Shown here piece by piece: positions 25,214 to 34,357 of a stretch of 64,000 nucleotides of DNA. The notes under the pieces were generated by a model. It had not been told where the DNA came from. It worked only from the letters and a program-made list of their open reading frames with translations, and did no database searches. Position 1 is the first letter of the stretch. Every line of letters starts with the position of its first letter. Origin of the DNA: JAGFIY01 sp964499285 (lineage in GTDB: Bacteria > Bacteroidota > Ignavibacteria > Ignavibacteriales > Melioribacteraceae); NCBI GenBank assembly GCA_964499285.1, contig CAZCLA010000008.1:32117-96116 (forward strand), in the 5' to 3' direction. The position numbers were made by a program, and so were the translations under genes.

Positions 25214-26281
25214 ATGAATTTATATGCAGTAATAATGGCCGGAGGAGTTGGTTCAAGATTTTGGCCCCGCAGCAGAAAAGCTACACCAAAGCAACTATTA
25301 AAAATTTTTGGCAATCAGACAATGATTCAGGAAACCGTTGGGAGATTAGATGGTTTGGTTCCTGATAAAAATATCTTCGTCATTACAAATGAAGAACAGT
25401 CAGCAAAAATCAAAGAACAATTGAGTAATATACCAGAAGAAAATATTATCGCTGAACCATTTGGGAAAAATACTGCTCCTTGCATTGGATTGGCTGCAAC
25501 ATTGATAAAACATAAAGATCCAGAAGGCGTTCTTATAATTCTTCCGGCTGATCATCTTATACCAGATGTCAAAAAATTTCAGAAGGTAGTTAAAACTGCG
25601 GTAAAATTCGCTCAATCATCAAACGGACTGGTTACTATAGGGATCGAACCGACAAGACCAGAAACCGGTTACGGTTATATTCAATACCTCGAAAATGGAG
25701 TTGACAAGGATGTTTTTGCGGTTAAATCATTTGCAGAAAAACCAAATGTGAATACTGCTCAAAGGTTTATTGAATCCGGAGATTTTCTTTGGAATTCCGG
25801 TATGTTTATCTGGCGTGCAGAATCTATTTTGAATGAAATGAAAACATTAATGTCTGATCTTTATGATGGATTAGTTCGATTAAGTAGAAGTATAGATTCG
25901 GATAATTTTTATTCTGAGTTGAGAAAGGTTTATGGACAAGTAAGAAGCATTTCTATCGATTACGGAATTATGGAAAAATCCAAACACGTATTCTTGGTTA
26001 AAGGTGATTTCGGTTGGAGTGATGTAGGTAGCTGGGAAACCGTTTATCAATTGAGCAATAAAAACCATGACGAAAATTCTATTTCCGGAGATGTGTTTGA
26101 ATCATCAACAAAGAACTCATATATTTTCTCTGACAAAAAGTTTACTGCTGTAATTGGAGTTGATAATTTAATTATTATAAATACAGAAGATTCATTATTG
26201 ATTTGCGATAGAAAAAACGCACAGGATGTTAAACTTGTTGTTGATTACCTTAAAATGAATAACCGCGATGATCTTTTGTAA
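25214..26281 (+). CDS. manC: Mannose-1-phosphate guanylyltransferase
   Basis: ManC makes GDP-mannose from mannose-1-phosphate and GTP for surface glycans. The nucleotide-binding signature GGVGSRFWPRSRKATPKQ occupies residues 10-27. Further motifs are EPFGKNTAPCIGLAA, LPADHLI, ETGYGYIQ, FAEKPN and LWNSGMFIW. The 355-residue length fits the single-domain enzyme without the phosphomannose isomerase half. GGTAGGATATG supplies the ribosome site. It is followed after 6 bases by an RpiB-like gene; the surface-glycan locus lies about 10 kb downstream. Confidence 0.92.
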   Translation: MNLYAVIMAGGVGSRFWPRSRKATPKQLLKIFGNQTMIQETVGRLDGLVPDKNIFVITNEEQSAKIKEQLSNIPEENIIAEPFGKNTAPCIGLAATLIKHKDPEGVLIILPADHLIPDVKKFQKVVKTAVKFAQSSNGLVTIGIEPTRPETGYGYIQYLENGVDKDVFAVKSFAEKPNVNTAQRFIESGDFLWNSGMFIWRAESILNEMKTLMSDLYDGLVRLSRSIDSDNFYSELRKVYGQVRSISIDYGIMEKSKHVFLVKGDFGWSDVGSWETVYQLSNKNHDENSISGDVFESSTKNSYIFSDKKFTAVIGVDNLIIINTEDSLLICDRKNAQDVKLVVDYLKMNNRDDLL

Positions 26282-26287
26282 TATAAA

Positions 26288-26938
26288 ATGAAAAAATTAA
26301 TAACAGAACAAAATATTATTGATTTAATCAAGAAAGGTCTAACATCTATTACTTTACCTAAAGAATCCATCTTAACGCCGCTTGCAAAGGATAGAATAAA
26401 CAGTTCGAAAATTCAAGTGATATTTTCGGATGCAACACCAAAGAATGACGTGGTGAAAAAATCCGGCGATAAATTAGTAATTGCAATTGGATCGGATCAT
26501 ACCGGATTTGACTTAAAGGAAGTAATTAAAAAAGAATTAACGAAATTAAATCATTCAATTATTGATGTAGGAACAAATTCAAAAGATGCCTGCGATTATC
26601 CGGATTTTGCAATTGAGGTTGGGAAGCTGACAGCACTTAAAAATGTAGATTTTGGAATAATGATCGATGCAACAGGAATTCCTTCTTCAATAACGGCGAA
26701 TAAGATACCTGGTATTCGTGCAGCAACTTGTTATAATGAATTTTCCGCAAAGTCAGCTCGTGAACACAACAATGCAAATATTCTGGTTATGGGTGCAAAA
26801 GCAATTGGCGAAGAAACAGCAAAATCGGTTTTATCAACTTGGTTAAAATCCAGCTTTTTGGGGGATAGACATCAGCGTAGATTGGATAAGATAACTCAAT
26901 TGGAAAATAAATTTCTAAAAAGAGAAAACCTTTCTTGA
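26288..26938 (+). CDS. RpiB-like protein with EutQ-like N-terminal segment and altered active site
   Basis: Residues ~62-210 are clearly RpiB/LacAB-fold, with IAIGSDHTGFDLK, PGIRAATCY, EHNNANILVMG and GDRHQRRLDKI. The catalytic loop differs: E. coli-type RpiB has CGTGxGMS, but here it reads DATGIPSS with Asp127 where the base cysteine normally sits. The Mycobacterium-type glutamate is also absent. The first ~45 residues (MKKLITEQNI then ILTPLAKDR) resemble the N-terminus of EutQ and other microcompartment-associated proteins. Length 216 exceeds the usual ~150 because of this extension. It may be a ribose-5-phosphate isomerase variant or act on another sugar phosphate. Confidence 0.8.
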   Translation: MKKLITEQNIIDLIKKGLTSITLPKESILTPLAKDRINSSKIQVIFSDATPKNDVVKKSGDKLVIAIGSDHTGFDLKEVIKKELTKLNHSIIDVGTNSKDACDYPDFAIEVGKLTALKNVDFGIMIDATGIPSSITANKIPGIRAATCYNEFSAKSAREHNNANILVMGAKAIGEETAKSVLSTWLKSSFLGDRHQRRLDKITQLENKFLKRENLS

Positions 26939-26999
26939 GTAAATCTTATAGTATCCATAGATTTCAAATTACAATTCAAAAAATTACGAAAGCAGAATC

Positions 27000-27755
27000 T
27001 TGATTATTAGTCGCGCTCAGATTGATAGTGTCTCGAACATTCAATCTAACATATTCTTATTAAAAGCATACTCCCCAGATCTTGTCAGTAAAAGTTATCC
27101 CGGACAATTTGTCAATATTAAGGTGACCGATGGTTATTATCCGCTGCTCAGGAGACCATTCAGCATTTGTGATGTTGAAGGGGATTATGTTTACTTTATG
27201 TTCAACATACATGGACAGGGTACAAAGTTTCTTTCCGCTAAAGCTAAAGGTGAACCTATCGATCTTCTCGGTCCGTTAGGTCATGGATTTGAAATGGATG
27301 GAAATTATGATAACGCAATTATTATTGGGGGTGGACTTGGAGCAGCTCCGTTTCCTTTTCTTACAAAAAGTCTTTACAACAGAAATATTTTGACATTGAT
27401 CGGCGGAAGAAATAAAAACGATGTTATTACTTATGGAATGAAAAATGTTCATACTTGTACGGATGACGGATCTCTAGGATTAAAAGGGAATGTGCTTGAT
27501 CTCCTCAAATCAATTTTACCTGATGTAAAAGGAAAATCGAGAATTTTTGCTTGCGGACCAACTCCAATGTTGAAAGCTCTTCAATCCTTTGTAATAGAAA
27601 ATAACATCGAGTGCCAAATGGCAACTGAGTGTGCAATGGCTTGTGGTTTTGGTATTTGCCAAGGATGCCCAATAGAATCTGCACATGATCATGAAACATA
27701 TAAACTTGTTTGTAAAGACGGGCCTGTCTTTAATGCCGGGGATATTATTTTATGA
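27000..27755 (+). CDS. pyrK: Dihydroorotate dehydrogenase electron-transfer subunit PyrK
   Basis: PyrK carries FAD and a [2Fe-2S] cluster and passes electrons from PyrD to NAD+ in pyrimidine synthesis. The FAD motif RRPFSICDV and the NAD-binding stretch IIGGGLGAAPFPFL are present. The C-terminal cluster motif is CAMACGFGICQGC plus a later cysteine in LVCKDGP. The start is TTG at 27000, because the product then begins IISRAQIDSV like other PyrKs and no ATG is available nearby. The stop overlaps pyrD as ATGA, as expected for the two-subunit enzyme. Confidence 0.92.
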   Translation: MIISRAQIDSVSNIQSNIFLLKAYSPDLVSKSYPGQFVNIKVTDGYYPLLRRPFSICDVEGDYVYFMFNIHGQGTKFLSAKAKGEPIDLLGPLGHGFEMDGNYDNAIIIGGGLGAAPFPFLTKSLYNRNILTLIGGRNKNDVITYGMKNVHTCTDDGSLGLKGNVLDLLKSILPDVKGKSRIFACGPTPMLKALQSFVIENNIECQMATECAMACGFGICQGCPIESAHDHETYKLVCKDGPVFNAGDIIL

Positions 27756-28666
27756 TGATAGATTTAAGTGTTTCAATCGGTAAATTAAAATTGAAAAACC
27801 CTATTATTCTTGCTTCCGGCACTGTCGGTTATGGTAATGAGATTTCCGAGTTTACAGATTTGAGCAAGATAGGCGCAATAGTTACAAAATCAGTTTCTCT
27901 TAAACCAAGAAAAGGAAATCCACCGCAAAGAATAGTTGAAACCCCTGCTGGACTGCTGAATGCTATCGGACTTGCTAATGTCGGCGTTGAAAAATTTATT
28001 GAGGAAAAAATTCCATTTCTTGAAAAAGTGAACTCGACGGTGATTTGCAATATCGCTGCCGGATCGATTGAAGAATATGTTGAATGTGTCGAAATATTAG
28101 ATTCTCAGAAAGTGATAAAAGGATTTGAAATTAATGTATCTTGCCCAAACGTAAAAGAAGGTGGATTAATTTTCGGAAATGATATCGAGGCAGTTCGTAT
28201 AATAACAGAGCAAACCCGAAACGCGACAGAAAAACCTCTTATTATAAAATTATCTCCTAATACCTCAGATATAAAGTTATTTGCTCAAGCCGCTAAATCC
28301 GCAGGTGCTGATGCAGTTTCGGCAATTAACACATTAGTCGGAACTTCGTTTAATATTAACACAAGAAGACCAAAATTACAGAATATTACAGGCGGACTGT
28401 CTGGACCAGCCATTAAACCGGTTGCACTTGCTAAAGTTTTGGAAATAAGCAGAAATGTTGAAATTCCAATTATAGGAATTGGTGGGATTATGAATTGGGA
28501 GGACGCTGTTGAATTTATTATTGCTGGTGCATCTGCTATTCAAATTGGAACTGTTAACTTTATTAATCCAAATGCGGGAATGGAAATCTTGGATGGACTG
28601 ACAGAATACTGTAAAAATTCGAATATCTCAAAAGTTGCATCTCTTACCGCAAGTTATCAACTCTAA
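27752..28666 (+). CDS. pyrD: Dihydroorotate dehydrogenase, class 1B catalytic subunit
   Basis: PyrD oxidises dihydroorotate to orotate with FMN; class 1B works with PyrK and NAD+. The 304-residue protein has ILASGTVGYGNE, KSVSLKPRKGNPPQR, NAIGLANVG, and the catalytic cysteine in NVSCPNVKEGG. The FMN phosphate-binding stretch IPIIGIGGIMNWEDAVEFI is also present. Cysteine rather than serine as the base marks class 1. It overlaps pyrK by four bases and is followed one base later by folC. Confidence 0.95.
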   Translation: MMIDLSVSIGKLKLKNPIILASGTVGYGNEISEFTDLSKIGAIVTKSVSLKPRKGNPPQRIVETPAGLLNAIGLANVGVEKFIEEKIPFLEKVNSTVICNIAAGSIEEYVECVEILDSQKVIKGFEINVSCPNVKEGGLIFGNDIEAVRIITEQTRNATEKPLIIKLSPNTSDIKLFAQAAKSAGADAVSAINTLVGTSFNINTRRPKLQNITGGLSGPAIKPVALAKVLEISRNVEIPIIGIGGIMNWEDAVEFIIAGASAIQIGTVNFINPNAGMEILDGLTEYCKNSNISKVASLTASYQL

Positions 28667-28667
28667 G

Positions 28668-29930
28668 ATGAACATTGAAACTACTCTTGAACGCATCTAT
28701 TCGATGCATCAGTTTCACATCAAACTTGGACTGGAACGAATTGAAAAACTACTTGCCTATTTGGGAAATCCCGAAAGAGATTTTCAATCAGTCCATATTG
28801 CAGGTTCAAATGGAAAGGGTAGTACTGCTTCATTTATTTCAAGCATTCTAATTGAAGCCGGATATAAAACAGGACTATATACATCTCCCCATCTTCAAAA
28901 ATTCAATGAAAGAATTAGAATAAACGGCAACACAATAAACGATGAATTTATAATTGAATTCATCAAGGGAATTGATGATTTCATTAGAAAAGAAGAACCA
29001 TCATTTTTTGAGATAACTACCGCACTCGCGTTTAAGTACTTCTCTGAGATGAATATTGATGTCGGTGTAATTGAAACAGGTCTTGGCGGCAGACTCGATG
29101 CAACGAACACCTTAACTCCTCTATGTTCTATCATAACAACTATAAGTGATGAACATTCTAACATTCTCGGCAAAGATATTAAAAAGATTGCGGCAGAAAA
29201 GGCAGGTATAATCAAAAGTGGCGGTAAAACTTTTGTCGGTCTACTAGGTGATGAAGCCTTAGAGGTAATAAGAAATACTTGTATTGAAATTAACTCTGAT
29301 CTGTATGAGTTGTCGAATTATTTAATTAGAAGAAACGGATTAATCTCATTTACTATTGAAGAGGAACAGTTCAATATTTATAAAACTCCTCTAGCAGGTA
29401 ATCACCAATTTATTAATGCAGCCTTAGCAATTCTGACGGTTCGAAAAATATTTCCTAAAATTAATAACCAACAAATATTTGATGGAATTAACTATGTTCT
29501 CGAAAACTCCGGTTTAAGGTGCCGGTTTGAATATTTATCAAAAAATCCGAAAATAATTCTCGATGCAGCCCATAATGTTGAAAGTGTGCAGGCATTTGCA
29601 GAATCTTTTGATGAGGTTACGGAAAAATGCCAGAAAAAAGTACTAATATTTGGTGCGATGCAAGACAAGGATGTGGCAAAAATGCTTGGAATCATCACAA
29701 ATTATTTTGATGAAATTTATTTGACGGCTTCGCATTACGAAAGAGCAATGCCGGTGGCTGAACTTCAGAAAATTGCTGACGAAATTAAACTTAAATCCCG
29801 TGTTCATCAAAATCCGATAGATCTAATTAAAAAATTTGCAAATAAAAAATCTGATGACTGTCTCGTTGTTTTGGGCAGTATTTATTTGTTGGGTGAAATT
29901 CTCAATGGTCTTGAAGGAAAAATATCTTGA
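28668..29930 (+). CDS. folC: Folylpolyglutamate synthase/dihydrofolate synthase
   Basis: FolC adds glutamate to dihydropteroate and folates using ATP. The P-loop G46-SNGKGS is followed by the family pattern TASFISSIL and YTSPHL. Later motifs are FEITTALAFKYF, ETGLGGRLDATN and LDAAHN. The ATG at 28668 is preferred to an upstream frame-open ATG at 28635 that lies inside pyrD, because ERIYSMHQFHIKLGLERI is the normal N-terminus. The usual Mur-ligase-like length of about 420 residues is seen. Confidence 0.93.
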   Translation: MNIETTLERIYSMHQFHIKLGLERIEKLLAYLGNPERDFQSVHIAGSNGKGSTASFISSILIEAGYKTGLYTSPHLQKFNERIRINGNTINDEFIIEFIKGIDDFIRKEEPSFFEITTALAFKYFSEMNIDVGVIETGLGGRLDATNTLTPLCSIITTISDEHSNILGKDIKKIAAEKAGIIKSGGKTFVGLLGDEALEVIRNTCIEINSDLYELSNYLIRRNGLISFTIEEEQFNIYKTPLAGNHQFINAALAILTVRKIFPKINNQQIFDGINYVLENSGLRCRFEYLSKNPKIILDAAHNVESVQAFAESFDEVTEKCQKKVLIFGAMQDKDVAKMLGIITNYFDEIYLTASHYERAMPVAELQKIADEIKLKSRVHQNPIDLIKKFANKKSDDCLVVLGSIYLLGEILNGLEGKIS

Positions 29931-29990
29931 CATTTTTAACATTTTAGACTAAGTTTTCAATGAACCTCTTGTTCCTTTCGCAAGATCTAT

Positions 29991-30020
29991 TTTACAAAAC
30001 AGTTAACATAATCTTATAGT
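29991..30020 (+). promoter_or_regulatory. Candidate promoter upstream of rho
   Basis: TTTACA at 29991-29996, an 18-base spacer and TATAGT at 30015-30020 resemble a sigma-70 promoter 66 bases before the rho start. The 155-base gap is one of the longer ones in the window and holds no gene. The promoter consensus of this organism is not known, so this is tentative. Confidence 0.3.
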
Positions 30021-30085
30021 ATTTCCCAAAAAAAATAAGTTGAATATAAACCAAATTTTTACAAACTAATTTCCAGGACTCACCT

Positions 30086-31339
30086 ATGCCGATGGATATA
30101 TCAGAACTACAGAAGAAAAAAATTGTCGATTTGCACAAAATCGCGAAGGATCTCAGCCTTCAAAACTATAGTGATCTAAGAAAGCAGGAATTGATATTTA
30201 AAATTCTTGAAGCCCAGACTAAAAAAGACGGACTAACCTTTTCAAAAGGCGTATTAGAAGTCCTTCAGGATGGTTATGGATTCTTGCGATCTTCCGATTA
30301 CAATTATCTCCCGTCACCGGATGACATTTATGTATCGCCGTCGCAGATTAAGCGATTTAGTTTAAGAACCGGCGATTTTGTAAGCGGGCAGGTTCGTCCG
30401 CCTAAAGAAGGAGAAAGATTTTTTGCTCTTTTACGGGTTGAGGCTGTAAATAATAATGATCCAGAGGGAATAAGAGAACGTACGCTATTCGATAATCTAA
30501 CTCCTTTATATCCGACAAAAAGAATCAAATTAGAATCTTCGCCAGGCGAATACTCGATGAGAATTATGGATCTTCTTTCTCCAATCGGAAAAGGGCAGAG
30601 AGGGCTGATCGTATCACCTCCGAAAAGCGGAAAAACTATTCTTTTACAGAAAATTGCAAATTCCATAACACGTAACCATCCCGAAATCAAAATGATACTT
30701 CTTCTAATCGATGAGAGACCCGAAGAAGTTACCGATATGCAGCGGTCTGTTCAAGCAGAAGTAATAAGTTCCACATTCGACGAACCAGCAGAACGACACG
30801 TCCAGGTTGCAAATATGGTTATAGAAAAAGCAAAAAGGATGGTTGAAGCTGGCGATGATGTCGTAATTCTTCTGGATAGTATTACAAGGTTGGCTAGAGC
30901 CCATAACACAGTCATTCCGCACAGTGGAAGAATTCTTTCTGGCGGTGTCGATTCTAATGCACTCCACAAACCAAAAAGATTTTTTGGTTCGGCAAGAAAT
31001 ACCGAAGACGGCGGAAGTCTGACAATCATAGCAACTGCATTGATTGAAACCGGAAGCAGAATGGACGAAGTGATCTTTGAAGAATTTAAAGGTACGGGAA
31101 ACATGGAACTGCTTCTTGATAGAGATTTGTCGGATAGAAGAATTTTCCCGGCAATCGATGTCAATAAATCAGGTACAAGAAAAGAAGAACTTCTCCTTAC
31201 AGAAGAAGAACTTAATAAAGTCTGGATATTAAGAAAAATCTTAAGTGATTTTGATTCAATTGAAGCTATGGAATTTCTTCTTGATAAGATCCGTGGAACA
31301 AAAAACAATAAAGAGTTTTTAATGAGCATGAATAGTTAA
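30086..31339 (+). CDS. rho: Transcription termination factor Rho
   Basis: Rho is the hexameric RNA helicase that ends transcription. The 417-residue form is standard length. The N-terminal helix bundle (KKKIVDLHKIAKDL) leads to the RNA-binding cold-shock domain (GVLEVLQDGYGFLRSSDYNYLPSPDDIYVS). Walker A is PPKSGKT at residues 178-184. Walker B is VVILLDSITRLARA, and the Q-loop/R-loop region GGVDSNALHKPKRFFGSARN is intact. Two ATGs, 30086 and 30092, are possible starts. It stands as a separate unit after folC. Confidence 0.97.
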   Translation: MPMDISELQKKKIVDLHKIAKDLSLQNYSDLRKQELIFKILEAQTKKDGLTFSKGVLEVLQDGYGFLRSSDYNYLPSPDDIYVSPSQIKRFSLRTGDFVSGQVRPPKEGERFFALLRVEAVNNNDPEGIRERTLFDNLTPLYPTKRIKLESSPGEYSMRIMDLLSPIGKGQRGLIVSPPKSGKTILLQKIANSITRNHPEIKMILLLIDERPEEVTDMQRSVQAEVISSTFDEPAERHVQVANMVIEKAKRMVEAGDDVVILLDSITRLARAHNTVIPHSGRILSGGVDSNALHKPKRFFGSARNTEDGGSLTIIATALIETGSRMDEVIFEEFKGTGNMELLLDRDLSDRRIFPAIDVNKSGTRKEELLLTEEELNKVWILRKILSDFDSIEAMEFLLDKIRGTKNNKEFLMSMNS

Positions 31340-31392
31340 CTAAAAATTTTCGCACTCAAATTAACTTATCCATTCAAAATATCGTTTCAAGA

Positions 31393-32661
31393 ATGCTGCG
31401 ATTATTTATTATCCTAATTCTTCTAGGATTTATCTATAATATCTCTGCTCAACCAAGACAGAAAGGGAATTTTGCAACAGAAAGACCGCGTGAAATTTTA
31501 TTTTATGATACAATAGTAATCCCATCTCAAAAATCATTTACAGTTTATTTTACATACAAAATTAGTTATAACAATTTGTTTTTCGTTAAGTCTAACGGTT
31601 ATTTTAATTCCGGTTTAACATTCAGTATTGAAGTATTGAAGGAAGACAAAGTAATTTTCAGAGGCAGCGATAAGAAAAATATTAATGTTTCTGATTATGG
31701 CTTAACGGAATCGAAAGAAAAGTTCATAAACGGCTATGTTGAATTTGAACTTGAAAAAGGAAATTACAGTCTAAGACCATTCATAAAACTTGAAAATACA
31801 AACCAAGAGTTCAGGCTGAGGCATTTGCCGATTAATTTGTTGTCAGAGGATTCATTGATAGTTCCAATCGTGATTGAATCAGAAGATTTGATTTGTAATT
31901 CAGATACATTGCCGAAACTTTTAAACTTTAGAAATACTTTACTGTTTGGCGAGGCTGATTACAAAATTATGTTCACCGTTCCAAAAAATTATGATGAAGT
32001 ATCGATTGAATTTATCCAGGAAGGTAAATCGATAAGCAATAAGTATTATAAAAGTTCCAAAAAAGGTAATTTAATTCTGGAGAGTTGTAATGACGACATT
32101 GCGGTGAGAATTGATTCTTCCGAGTTGAATTATAATTTTGTTTTTGTCGATAGAATCAGTAAATATCTTGATGAAGGCATCACTGACGTGGTATTATCTT
32201 TTGAAGATGAAAAACATAATTATAAATTAGAAACAATCTGGCTCGAAAAGCCTCGATCACTCGAAAATCTTGAAATAGCAGTAAATGCCCTCGAGTTGAT
32301 TGCTGATGATGAATCTGTTTCAAAGATCACATCACTTGGAGAGCGGGATATGTACAGAGGGATAAAGGATTATTTTAAGGAATATGATCCCGACGGTACT
32401 ACACCGTTCAATCAAATAATGTATGAGTTTTTCCAGCGAGTAGATTATGCTTTTTCGGAGTTCTCAAACATAGATGAACCGAATGGAATGAAAACGGATT
32501 TTGGTAAGATTTATATTCTTTACGGCTCTCCGGATAATAAGCAGCGAACTTATTCCGAATCCAACGAAATAATCGAAGTATGGAGTTATAACGAAATTGA
32601 TCTTAAATTTTATTTTAAAGATAAAACTGGATTAGGAAACTTTAAACTGATCAAGCAATAA
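31393..32661 (+). CDS. Exported GWxTD-domain protein
   Basis: The protein has a signal peptide (FIILILLGFIYNISAQ) and is therefore periplasmic or surface-exposed. Residues ~30-290 look like beta-rich domains without a recognised family. The C-terminus resembles the GWxTD domain, known mainly from Bacteroidota, Chlorobi-type and Acidobacteria genomes: YDPDGTTPFNQIMYEFFQRV, then TDFGKIYILYGSPDNKQRT and EVWSYNEIDLKFYF. The name-giving motif reads GMKTD here instead of GWxTD. Function is unknown. The stop overlaps pdxA by one base. Confidence 0.75.
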   Translation: MLRLFIILILLGFIYNISAQPRQKGNFATERPREILFYDTIVIPSQKSFTVYFTYKISYNNLFFVKSNGYFNSGLTFSIEVLKEDKVIFRGSDKKNINVSDYGLTESKEKFINGYVEFELEKGNYSLRPFIKLENTNQEFRLRHLPINLLSEDSLIVPIVIESEDLICNSDTLPKLLNFRNTLLFGEADYKIMFTVPKNYDEVSIEFIQEGKSISNKYYKSSKKGNLILESCNDDIAVRIDSSELNYNFVFVDRISKYLDEGITDVVLSFEDEKHNYKLETIWLEKPRSLENLEIAVNALELIADDESVSKITSLGERDMYRGIKDYFKEYDPDGTTPFNQIMYEFFQRVDYAFSEFSNIDEPNGMKTDFGKIYILYGSPDNKQRTYSESNEIIEVWSYNEIDLKFYFKDKTGLGNFKLIKQ

Positions 32662-33638
32662 TGAAAACTGCAATAACTTGTGGTGATGTAAACGGAATTG
32701 GACCCGAACTTATTATAAAAGTTCTCAACAAAATTGATTCGACCAGACACGCTATCTATGTTATAATCCCGAAAAATGTTTTACACCTTTTTAGTGAAAT
32801 CATCAGACCAGAATTTTCACATCAAATTCTAAAATCGAATATCACTGCAAAAGAAAGTGGAATCTATATAGTGCCGCTTGAAAATACGAGTCTTGAATTA
32901 GGCAAGCCGACTGCGGAAAGTGGCAGAACATCATTTCAATCGATAATAAAAGCACTTGACCTCTTCGATAATGGAATTGTAGAATCGATAGTAACTGCTC
33001 CGATTTCAAAAAAAGCTTTTGAAGCGGCTGATATTAAATTCCCGGGACATACAGAACTTCTCGCCGATCATTTTAGTGAGAAAAATTTCGGAATGTTCTT
33101 TGCAGGAGAAGAGTTTAATTCTGCTCTCTTAACTATTCATGTCCCATTAAAAAAAGTAGCAGAACTAATCACCCAAGAAAAGTTGGAAAAATATATTCTG
33201 CTTTCTCTCAAAACGCTTGAAGTAGATTTTGGAATAACTGGGCCAAAAATCGCGGTACTCGGATTGAATCCGCACGCGGGTGAAAATGGTGTGATCTCGG
33301 ATGAAGAAGAAAAAATTTTTAAACCTATAATTGAAAAATTTACTTCAAAAGACGTAAAAGGTCCGTTCGTACCCGATGCTTTCTTCGGCTTGAAACTTTT
33401 CAAAAAGTACGATCTTATTATTGGTTGTTATCACGATCAAGTTTTGATCCCGTTTAAAATGCTGAATTTTTCAACTGGAGTTAATTTTACGGCCGGTCTT
33501 CCGGTGGTTAGAACTTCGCCAGATCATGGAACTGCTTTTGATATAGCAGGGAAGGGGATTGCCGATGAAAGTAGTTTTATAGCTGCATTTAATCTTGCAA
33601 ATAAAATTGTTTCCAATCGAAAGCTAAATTCTGTATGA
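32661..33638 (+). CDS. pdxA: 4-hydroxythreonine-4-phosphate dehydrogenase
   Basis: PdxA oxidises 4-phosphohydroxy-L-threonine in the DXP-dependent pyridoxal phosphate pathway. Conserved motifs are ITCGDVNGIGPELI, APISKKAFEAADIKFPGHTELLA, LNPHAGENG and CYHDQVLIPFK. The C-terminal stretch VVRTSPDHGTAFDIAGKGIAD carries the metal-binding residues. Length 325 is normal. It overlaps the genes on both sides. Other PLP-synthesis genes are not seen here, and the DegT aminotransferase in the glycan locus needs PLP. Confidence 0.95.
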   Translation: MKTAITCGDVNGIGPELIIKVLNKIDSTRHAIYVIIPKNVLHLFSEIIRPEFSHQILKSNITAKESGIYIVPLENTSLELGKPTAESGRTSFQSIIKALDLFDNGIVESIVTAPISKKAFEAADIKFPGHTELLADHFSEKNFGMFFAGEEFNSALLTIHVPLKKVAELITQEKLEKYILLSLKTLEVDFGITGPKIAVLGLNPHAGENGVISDEEEKIFKPIIEKFTSKDVKGPFVPDAFFGLKLFKKYDLIIGCYHDQVLIPFKMLNFSTGVNFTAGLPVVRTSPDHGTAFDIAGKGIADESSFIAAFNLANKIVSNRKLNSV

Positions 33639-34351
33639 ATCCAAATTATCAAGTAGTTGCTTCAATTTATAACCATTTGATGAGATCAATCGATTATGAA
33701 GAATGGTCTGAATATTTGTATGATATACTGCTTGAGAGAGATTGTCGATTAACTACGGCATTGGAGTTTGGAGCAGGGACATGTAAGATAAGTGAACATC
33801 TCTCAAAGAAATTTGATCTTTATATAGCATCGGACTTAAGTTATGAAATGCTTTCGGAGTGTGAACCACAAAATGATTTTTTAAAAGTATGCATTGATAT
33901 GAAGAAAAATTCTTTTATCAAGAAATTTGAAGTTCTAATAGCAGTATTTGATACAGTAAACTACATTCTCAATGAAAATGAATTGAAAGATTTTTTTGTG
34001 AATGTGAAATCTCACATGGGGAGTAATTCATTATTCCTATTTGATGCCTCTCTTGAAAAAAATAGCTTAAAGAACACGAAAAGACTTAACAGGAAAGGCA
34101 AGGTCGATGGCCTTGCTTATACCCAGAAAAGTTTCTATGATAAAGAGAACAAAATTCATTATAATAATTTCGAAATTATTTCTTCTAATTCAGTTTTTAT
34201 AGAAAATCATGTACAAAAAATATTTCCGATTGAGCAATATTTTAAATCACTTGATGATGCAGGACTAATTGTCTTGGACTGCTTCGATTGTTTTTCGTTT
34301 GAGAACGTTAATCATAAATCTGAAAGAGCACAATTTGTGGTGGGAAATTAA
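33635..34351 (+). CDS. Class I SAM-dependent methyltransferase
   Basis: The 238-residue protein has the SAM-binding motif I ALEFGAGTCKISEHL, motif II LYIASDLSYEML, and a later VLIAVFDTVNYIL. The N-terminal start YQVVASIYNHLM is typical of small-molecule methyltransferases near the Methyltransf_25 family. The substrate cannot be told. It overlaps pdxA (ATGA) and precedes ftsE by 6 bases, with no evident functional link. Confidence 0.85.
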   Translation: MNPNYQVVASIYNHLMRSIDYEEWSEYLYDILLERDCRLTTALEFGAGTCKISEHLSKKFDLYIASDLSYEMLSECEPQNDFLKVCIDMKKNSFIKKFEVLIAVFDTVNYILNENELKDFFVNVKSHMGSNSLFLFDASLEKNSLKNTKRLNRKGKVDGLAYTQKSFYDKENKIHYNNFEIISSNSVFIENHVQKIFPIEQYFKSLDDAGLIVLDCFDCFSFENVNHKSERAQFVVGN

Positions 34352-34357
34352 AATATC

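Noticed and set aside
28635..28667. Upstream start for folC inside pyrD
   Set aside because: The extra residues are not FolC-like, and ATG 28668 follows the pyrD stop by one base.
30751..31329. Long minus-strand open frame (192 codons) opposite rho
   Set aside because: It lies wholly within the well-conserved rho gene, its product matches no family, and it is serine-rich as expected for a shadow frame.
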